The translations under genes were made by a program, and so were the position numbers. Source: Propionivibrio dicarboxylicus (lineage in GTDB: Bacteria > Pseudomonadota > Gammaproteobacteria > Burkholderiales > Rhodocyclaceae). Taken from it: a stretch of DNA of 64,000 bases. Shown in pieces: positions 59,778 to 64,000 of this stretch. Under the pieces are notes generated by a model. That model saw nothing but the letters and a program-made list of their open reading frames with translations. It did not search any database and was not told the origin of the DNA. Positions within the stretch are counted from its first letter, which is position 1. Each line of letters begins with the position of its first letter. The stretch is taken from contig NZ_FNCY01000008.1 in the NCBI RefSeq assembly GCF_900099695.1, forward strand, positions 88,785 to 152,784, written 5' to 3'.

Positions 59778-60752
59778 TCATTCCGGAACACATATCGCTT
59801 TTTGAGCTGCCGCGTTGATGGTTTTCAAGACCAAAATAACGACCACGATGCTTAGAATTATTAGAAGGCCAAATCCCAGCCATACGAGTAATCCGTTTCC
59901 TGTGCGCTGTGCCATCAGGAACGACGCTATCGTGATGGCGGCTAGAGGAAAGGAATAGGCCCACGAGGAAAGGAAAAACCCCTCCCGTATGAAGCGCAAA
60001 GCATTCGAGAAAAGCAATATTGTGATGAATAGCGCGGTGTAATAAAAAATTCGGCCGAGGACATCAACCCCCGGTGTCAGCGCACTGTATGAGATGAAAC
60101 CGACAGCAGGCGGTGCGATCAGAATGAACAAGGTTGGCAGCAAGCGCGGTGGAATCGGATCGTGAAAAAAGACACGGTAAAGGACAATGGTCATCAGTAC
60201 GATCCAGAACACAATGCCGATGCTGAAATAGAACCAACCGATCTCGGTCAAACCAAACGATGTCGCACTGATCGGAACAAAAAGATTTCCAACCACTGGG
60301 ATAAACCAGGCAGGCGTTGCGTGCTTGAGTTCATAGTGGGAGCGATATATCCAGCTACTGAGGATTGCGATGGTAAATCCGATGTGCACGCCGGCTCCTA
60401 GTGCCCAAAGAAAATACGCAGTAGAGCCTGAAGTCTCTTTCCATACCACCGAGAGGAGCAAAAGACTGATCGAAATAGTCGGGAAGAAATTTACTCGAAT
60501 CGGGTGGTTCCATTCCGCGATTACATGGTTTCGATAACGAGCGAACTTGATTGCATACGCCAGGACAAATCCAAGAAAAACAATCGACGCAAGAACGGCC
60601 AGCACTAACCAAACTGGGCCAATCCAATCAACTGCGCGCTGAGCCCGCTGCCAAGCAATCGCAAGTCCGCAGATTCCCATGACGATCGAGAAGATCGAAA
60701 CCGGGAAATGCGCCAATCTACTCGTTTCCATTGAAGATGTTTCGGTACTCAA
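59778..60752 (-). CDS. SLAC1/TehA-family anion transporter
   Basis: 324 residues, about ten membrane helices. It opens LAHFPVSIFSIVMGICGLAI, as in TehA and SLAC1 proteins, and has SATSFGLTEIGWFYFSIGI. The family transports anions such as nitrate, sulfite or dicarboxylates. It lies 18 bp after trxC on the same strand; association with thiol genes points to sulfite, but this is inference. Confidence 0.83.
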   Translation of the reverse strand: MSTETSSMETSRLAHFPVSIFSIVMGICGLAIAWQRAQRAVDWIGPVWLVLAVLASIVFLGFVLAYAIKFARYRNHVIAEWNHPIRVNFFPTISISLLLLSVVWKETSGSTAYFLWALGAGVHIGFTIAILSSWIYRSHYELKHATPAWFIPVVGNLFVPISATSFGLTEIGWFYFSIGIVFWIVLMTIVLYRVFFHDPIPPRLLPTLFILIAPPAVGFISYSALTPGVDVLGRIFYYTALFITILLFSNALRFIREGFFLSSWAYSFPLAAITIASFLMAQRTGNGLLVWLGFGLLIILSIVVVILVLKTINAAAQKAICVPE

Positions 60753-60770
60753 GGGTTCCTCTTCGATTTT

Positions 60771-61208
60771 CTAGGCAAAGATCGAATTTAGCCAATTTAG
60801 CAATTGCTTCAGATCAATCGCTCCGGCCTGCTGGTCGATGAGCTTTCCCTGTCGAAAGACGGCAAGAGTCGGAATGCTGCGAATGCCAAAACGGGTGGCC
60901 AATTCACGTTCGCGTTCGGTGTTGACCTTGGCCACTCGTACGGAAGACACCAACTCTTCGGCTGCGCGGTCGATGATTGGCGTCATCATCTTGCACGGGC
61001 CGCACCACGGAGCCCAAAAATCGACGAGGACAGGAATATCGGAATGATTGATGTGTCGGTCGAAGTTTACGGTTGTCAACTCCAAAGGCTTTCCCGGCAG
61101 CAACAGATGCTTGCACGAACCGCAAATCGGTCGCTCTGCCAGTCGATCGCATGCGACTTGGTTCGTGGTATCACAATTCGGGCAAACAATATTCAAGGAG
61201 TCTGACAT
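60771..61208 (-). CDS. trxC: Thioredoxin 2 (TrxC)
   Basis: 145 residues. An N-terminal zinc ribbon (VCPNCDTTN and ICGSCK) precedes the thioredoxin fold with active site FWAPWCGPCKMM and cis-Pro in RSIPTLAVF. The ATG at 61208 is chosen because the alternative at 61214 falls inside the inverted repeat. It is expected under oxidative and disulfide stress. A 17-bp inverted repeat begins three bases upstream, and a further palindrome lies about 65 bp upstream, so it appears to be strongly regulated. Confidence 0.92.
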   Translation of the reverse strand: MSDSLNIVCPNCDTTNQVACDRLAERPICGSCKHLLLPGKPLELTTVNFDRHINHSDIPVLVDFWAPWCGPCKMMTPIIDRAAEELVSSVRVAKVNTERERELATRFGIRSIPTLAVFRQGKLIDQQAGAIDLKQLLNWLNSIFA

Positions 61209-61210
61209 TT

Positions 61211-61250
61211 CCACGTCTCTATATTAGGTGTCGCTAATATAGAGACGTGG
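61211..61250. promoter_or_regulatory. 17-bp perfect inverted repeat at the trxC start
   Basis: CCACGTCTCTATATTAG (61211-61227) and its perfect complement (61234-61250) flank GTGTCG. The core TATTAG-N6-CTAATA resembles ArsR/BigR-type operators such as the one at 27238. The position in the mRNA leader also allows a strong hairpin just before the ribosome site. Confidence 0.8.
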
Positions 61251-61274
61251 GGCGGAAAAATCAAGTTTTTTTCT

Positions 61275-61284
61275 GGCATATGCC
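61275..61284. promoter_or_regulatory. Palindrome GGCATATGCC upstream of trxC
   Basis: Perfect 10-bp palindrome, TGGCATATGCCC with flanks, about 65 bp upstream of the trxC start. It shares its core with the sites at 46646, 59739 and 63296. The remaining bases to 61583 hold no gene. Confidence 0.55.
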
Positions 61285-61583
61285 CGTATTATTTACGAGA
61301 GGATCTCGAGTTTTTCAACCAAATGCGCTAGCACGCCGGCTGACGCAGGTTATCACCTTGATCGCCCATCTGCGGAGGCGTCTAAGCCGGCGTTCGAAAG
61401 CCTGGTCGCGAAAAAATTTGAATATAGCGTCGGCTATCTCATAATCGATTACACGCGGCCTATCTGAATTGGGGCCAGATCATGGAGACAATCAGTACAT
61501 CAGCGTCCAGTGGCGCCGAGAAACATGGATTGAAAAACCGAGCACATTTTCGCGTGTTTGTATCGAACACTTCAGGCATTCTG

Positions 61584-62120
61584 CTACAAGGCCTTTTTCC
61601 CCTTTGCTAGCAGACACATATTTGCCGCCAAAAATATAAGCAGAACAAGAAAAGACCAGTTGGCAAGCGATAGGCCGAAAACTACGAGATCCTTGCTCTC
61701 ACACGATCCTGTGGCCATGAAGAATAGTGGGTAAATCTGACCAAGCCAGTCGATCAGGCGTTCGGTGACTCCTGGTTCAACAATCGTGCAGGTAAGGCCC
61801 GATTCAGGGAACCACTGTAACCAGCTTTGCTGGGCTGCAACGTTCATACACCAGCCGCAGCAAGCCGATGCAATACCAAGTAATACCCTTCGTAGTATTA
61901 GATTTTCCCAACCAAAAAAGGCGAAGATCAGCAAAGCGCCGATAACAAAGAAAGCAAGACGCTGGAATATGCAAAGGTGGCAAGCGTCAAGCCTGAGAAG
62001 ATTGGCTAGCGTGACAGCGAACAAGCCAAGTCCGAGAGCGAAGAGTGCCATTACTAATGTAATTTGACGTCCATTTTCGTGAATCAGTGTCGCGATATTT
62101 TTCATGGTTGGGTTCAACAA
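61584..62120 (-). CDS. dsbB: Disulfide bond formation protein DsbB
   Basis: 178 residues. Four membrane helices, the first Cys pair in DACHLCIFQRLAFFVIG and a second in LTCTIVEPGVT with CESKD; it reoxidises DsbA with quinone. The start is probably TTG at 62120, with GGAGAG eight bases upstream; the ATG at 62105 is the alternative. It shares seven bases with the end of the thioesterase gene. Confidence 0.88.
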   Translation of the reverse strand: MLNPTMKNIATLIHENGRQITLVMALFALGLGLFAVTLANLLRLDACHLCIFQRLAFFVIGALLIFAFFGWENLILRRVLLGIASACCGWCMNVAAQQSWLQWFPESGLTCTIVEPGVTERLIDWLGQIYPLFFMATGSCESKDLVVFGLSLANWSFLVLLIFLAANMCLLAKGKKAL

Positions 62121-62648
62121 GAAAAATTCTCTCCATCGATAACTTGATCAGTATGCAAGTCATGCGTCCATGCATTATTGGCGGCAGGCGTTGCTCTTAG
62201 GTTGCGAAGAACGAAGCTGGCCTCGGCACGCGCTAGTACGCGACTGGAAACGGTAATTTCGGCGTTGAGGTAAAACACGCACCGACGTCGTTTGGTTAAT
62301 TTGGCGCTGATGTTCAGCGGGGTGGAGTGGGGAATCGGTTCGACAAAGCGGACCTTCAGTGAGGCCGTCACGGCCTCGATTCCCTGCCGGAAAAGACAAT
62401 GAGTCATCGCAGCATCAAGCATCGTGCTGATCATTCCGCCGTGCAACTGGTTCGGATAGCCTTGCCATCGCGAATCCGGTTGATAGATCGTGGAAACCGT
62501 GTTGCCATTGCCAGCCCGGAATTTCAGCCCCAGCGAATCTCCAGAGCCACAAGCCATGCACGAGGCATGGCTTGGTGGTGGAATGATCGGGTCGGAACTC
62601 GGTACGTTATCGTAGGGAGAATAAGTTAATCGGAATTCGTTATCCAAG
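62114..62648 (-). CDS. PaaI-like hotdog-fold thioesterase
   Basis: About 177 residues. The hotdog signature is YPNQLHGGMISTMLDAAMTH, with VRFVEPIPHSTPLNISAKL. It also has CMACG at the start of the domain. It hydrolyses acyl-CoA thioesters. The start is set at TTG 62648 because AGGA lies six bases before it; the frame extends further upstream into the broken NifX-like gene, where it has no similarity. Downstream it overlaps dsbB by seven bases. Confidence 0.78.
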
Positions 62649-63065
62649 GCGATTCCTGCGCGGAGAGAGTGAAGACGAACAGGGTGCCGGATACGCCCCC
62701 CAAGCCCTTCGCCTGGCCCTGAACCCATTGCCTCGACGACCTGGCATCGCATAGCGCTCGAGTCCCGCCGCGCCTTCCTCCAGATAGGCGTTCAGAACGT
62801 CGGGAACATCTCCTGCGAGGAAGGAATGAACCTTGATCCCGTGTTCGCCAAGCAAGCTTTGCCACCGGTAGGAGACAGCGCCGCAAAGCAGTAGCGTCAC
62901 TCCTTTGTCGAACAGTTACCGGCACCTGGCGTCATCTCGTTGATTCTTGATTTGCCAGACTGAGGCGTCGTCCGTGGCTCGCTCGCGGTCAATCAGCAGG
63001 AATGTTTCCGCTGACTCGAAGAGCGGTGCGATCCTTTGCCGGCATACGGGAATGGCGATTTTCAT
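62640..63065 (-). pseudogene. Broken NifX/NifB-like (dinitrogenase cofactor family) gene
   Basis: The frame starts MKIAIPVCRQRIAPLFESAE at ATG 63065, as in the NifX-type family, and stops at TAA 62916-62918. In the same frame downstream it continues LLLCGAVSYRWQSLLGEHGI, then VHSFLAGDVPDVLNAYLEEG and RYAMPGRRG, which is the remainder of the domain. Some residues between the two parts appear deleted. The gene is therefore probably inactive. It is adjacent to the thioesterase/dsbB genes. Confidence 0.7.
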
Positions 63066-63295
63066 GGTGATTGCAGCTCTTACGACGCTCTTCATTACGC
63101 AAAACGCGTGCCGGCAAGTTGATGCTGCTATTCGGTCTAAAAATCAATGAACTAGACTTTTCTTGAGAGATAGGACTTTCCGAAAGTTGCAAAAGTGCAA
63201 TGCGCGCGTCTGCAATTGATGCACGAATGCATGTCTTGTTCTCCACAGATTGTCGGCGCAGGCTTTGTTGATCATCATGGTGCGTTCTATTGGTG

Positions 63296-63308
63296 TTAGC
63301 ATATGCCA
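63296..63308. promoter_or_regulatory. Palindrome TTAGCATATGCCA upstream of iscA
   Basis: Matches 13 of 13 bases of the site upstream of the ArsR gene at 46646. It lies 25 bp before the iscA start codon. Confidence 0.6.
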
Positions 63309-63332
63309 CAAACTGAACCAAGGAGAAATTCA

Positions 63333-63656
63333 ATGGCAATGCGTCTGACTGATCGTGCCGCCGAACAGATTCGGAACTATCTCGCAGAGCGCGGTGGCGG
63401 CGTGGGTATCCGTGTGATCGTCCAGTCGTCGGAGTGCTCGGGAATGGCCTATCGCTTGGAGTTTGTCGACAAAGCGGAAGAAAATGATTTCGTCTTTGAC
63501 AGTTGCGGTGCAAAAATCTTCGTCGACGAGAAATCGTTGATTTGGCTCGAGGGAACGGAGATCGACTATCTGCAGATTGGTGACGAAAGCGGTTTTGCGT
63601 TCAACAACCCCAATGCAAGAAACCAATGCGGGTGTGGCGAGAGCTTCTACGTCTAA
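63333..63656 (+). CDS. iscA: Iron-sulfur cluster assembly protein IscA
   Basis: 107 residues. Conserved Cys lie in SSECSGMAYRLEFV (the usual first Gly-Gly replaced by Ser-Glu) and in NQCGCGESF at the C-terminus. It delivers iron or Fe-S clusters to client proteins. A strong ribosome site (AAGGAG) precedes the ATG; the ten upstream codons in frame are not conserved. It is isolated from any isc operon but followed by a periplasmic rhodanese gene, which suggests a sulfur-stress role. Confidence 0.9.
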   Translation: MAMRLTDRAAEQIRNYLAERGGGVGIRVIVQSSECSGMAYRLEFVDKAEENDFVFDSCGAKIFVDEKSLIWLEGTEIDYLQIGDESGFAFNNPNARNQCGCGESFYV

Positions 63657-63689
63657 GGTATCGACCTTTTTTCGTCTTAGGGAAAGACC

Positions 63690-64000
63690 ATGAAGTTGAT
63701 CAAATCGATGGTGCTTTTTGTTGTTCTGGTCGCGGCCAAGTCGTTCGCTGCGGATGTCAGCTACAACGGCTTCAGGCCGGATTTCGTTATCGATGTGCGG
63801 ACACCCGCAGAATATGTGGCGGGTCACATCGACGGCGCGATCAACATTCCCGTCGAACGCATCGGTCAGGACTTACGGGCCGTCAAGGGCGTCCGGCAGG
63901 ACAGCACAATTTTGCTCTACTGCCGGAGCGGTCGACGTTCGGCAATTGCGGCGGAAGTGATTCGCCAGCAAGGCTACCAACGTGTGCTCGACGGTGGTGG
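63690..64000 (+). CDS. Periplasmic rhodanese-like sulfurtransferase (3' end outside window)
   Basis: Partial. A signal peptide (MKLIKSMVLFVVLVAAKSFA) is followed by a rhodanese domain with FVIDVRTPAEYVAGHIDGA and active Cys in YCRSGRRSAIAA. It would handle sulfane sulfur or thiosulfate in the periplasm. It starts 33 bp after iscA and is probably co-transcribed. The window ends near residue 103, just before the usual end of the domain. Confidence 0.85.
   Translation, partial: MKLIKSMVLFVVLVAAKSFAADVSYNGFRPDFVIDVRTPAEYVAGHIDGAINIPVERIGQDLRAVKGVRQDSTILLYCRSGRRSAIAAEVIRQQGYQRVLDGG

Noticed and set aside
1-64000. tRNA, rRNA and CRISPR features
   Set aside because: I scanned for T-loop-like GGTTCGAATCC patterns, conserved rRNA stretches and regularly spaced repeats. 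The only regular repeats are the plasmid iterons, whose 19-base size and spacing do not fit CRISPR.

Overview
The window looks like part of a betaproteobacterial genome, most probably a Rhodocyclales-type freshwater or sediment bacterium. This is inferred from gene content and protein similarity by eye: a cydABX operon with a cydP-type small subunit, several redox-linked sensory proteins, bacteriohemerythrin, TRAP transport and many GGDEF/HD-GYP/PAS signalling proteins. No database search was possible. I found no rRNA gene, tRNA gene, CRISPR array or complete insertion sequence.

Layout. (1) 0.2-3.7 kb: secreted alkaline phosphatase and an ornithine-lipid-type acyltransferase pair (olsB, olsA). 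(2) 3.7-5.9 kb: a Fic-domain protein flanked by two diverged copies of a short repeat and by very small basic ORFs. (3) 5.9-14.7 kb: a DeoR-type repressor divergent from a seven-gene catabolic operon. The operon encodes a PfkB kinase, a YihT-like aldolase, a zinc alcohol dehydrogenase, an MFS carrier, a YihU-like reductase, a second MFS carrier, and a mutarotase broken by an in-frame stop. It resembles the sulfoquinovose (yih) pathway, but the kinase and reductase seem to lack the sulfonate-binding residues. (4) 15.3-24.7 kb: a complete plasmid-type backbone with a tyrosine recombinase, a dif-like inverted repeat, a Rep_3 initiator, parAB, six 19-bp iterons, an unknown gene under a 26-bp palindrome, and hipBA. 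It is either an integrated plasmid or a sign that the window belongs to a secondary replicon. (5) 24.7-46 kb: sensory and stress genes. These are an Aer-like receptor with hemerythrin, an ArsR-rhodanese fusion with a methyltransferase and a DsrE protein, a GGDEF protein with a periplasmic binding protein, two GSTs, an ECF sigma factor with DUF2892/CcdA/thioredoxin genes next to a divergent Cys-rich secreted peptide and a His-rich partner, an HD-GYP protein, a DegP protease, an SbmA/BacA-like ABC protein, and a PhnD-like sensor overlapping a hybrid histidine kinase.

(6) 46-52 kb: an ArsR regulator, then dctPQM with an HpcH/HpaI aldolase, divergent from a TetR regulator that carries an integrase-like N-terminal arm. 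(7) 52-54.3 kb: a sigma-54 activator divergent from a 61-residue Cys-rich membrane peptide with a sigma-54-like promoter. (8) 54.6-64 kb: thiol, sulfur and respiration genes. These are a CoA-disulfide-reductase/rhodanese fusion leading cydP-cydA-cydB-cydX-arsR, an SLAC1-type carrier with trxC, dsbB, a hotdog thioesterase, a broken NifX-family gene, iscA and a periplasmic rhodanese cut by the window end.

A palindrome of the type TGGCATATGCCA recurs upstream of the ArsR gene, the CoA-disulfide-reductase/cyd operon, trxC and iscA. This suggests one ArsR-type regulator (or its paralogue at the end of the cyd operon) controls a shared sulfur/redox response. The most promising candidates for undescribed biology are the ECF/Cys-rich/His-rich cluster (33.8-36.9 kb), the sigma-54-driven Cys-rich membrane peptide (54.1 kb), the TetR-integrase-arm regulator (50.8 kb), this palindrome regulon, and the diverged yih-like pathway.
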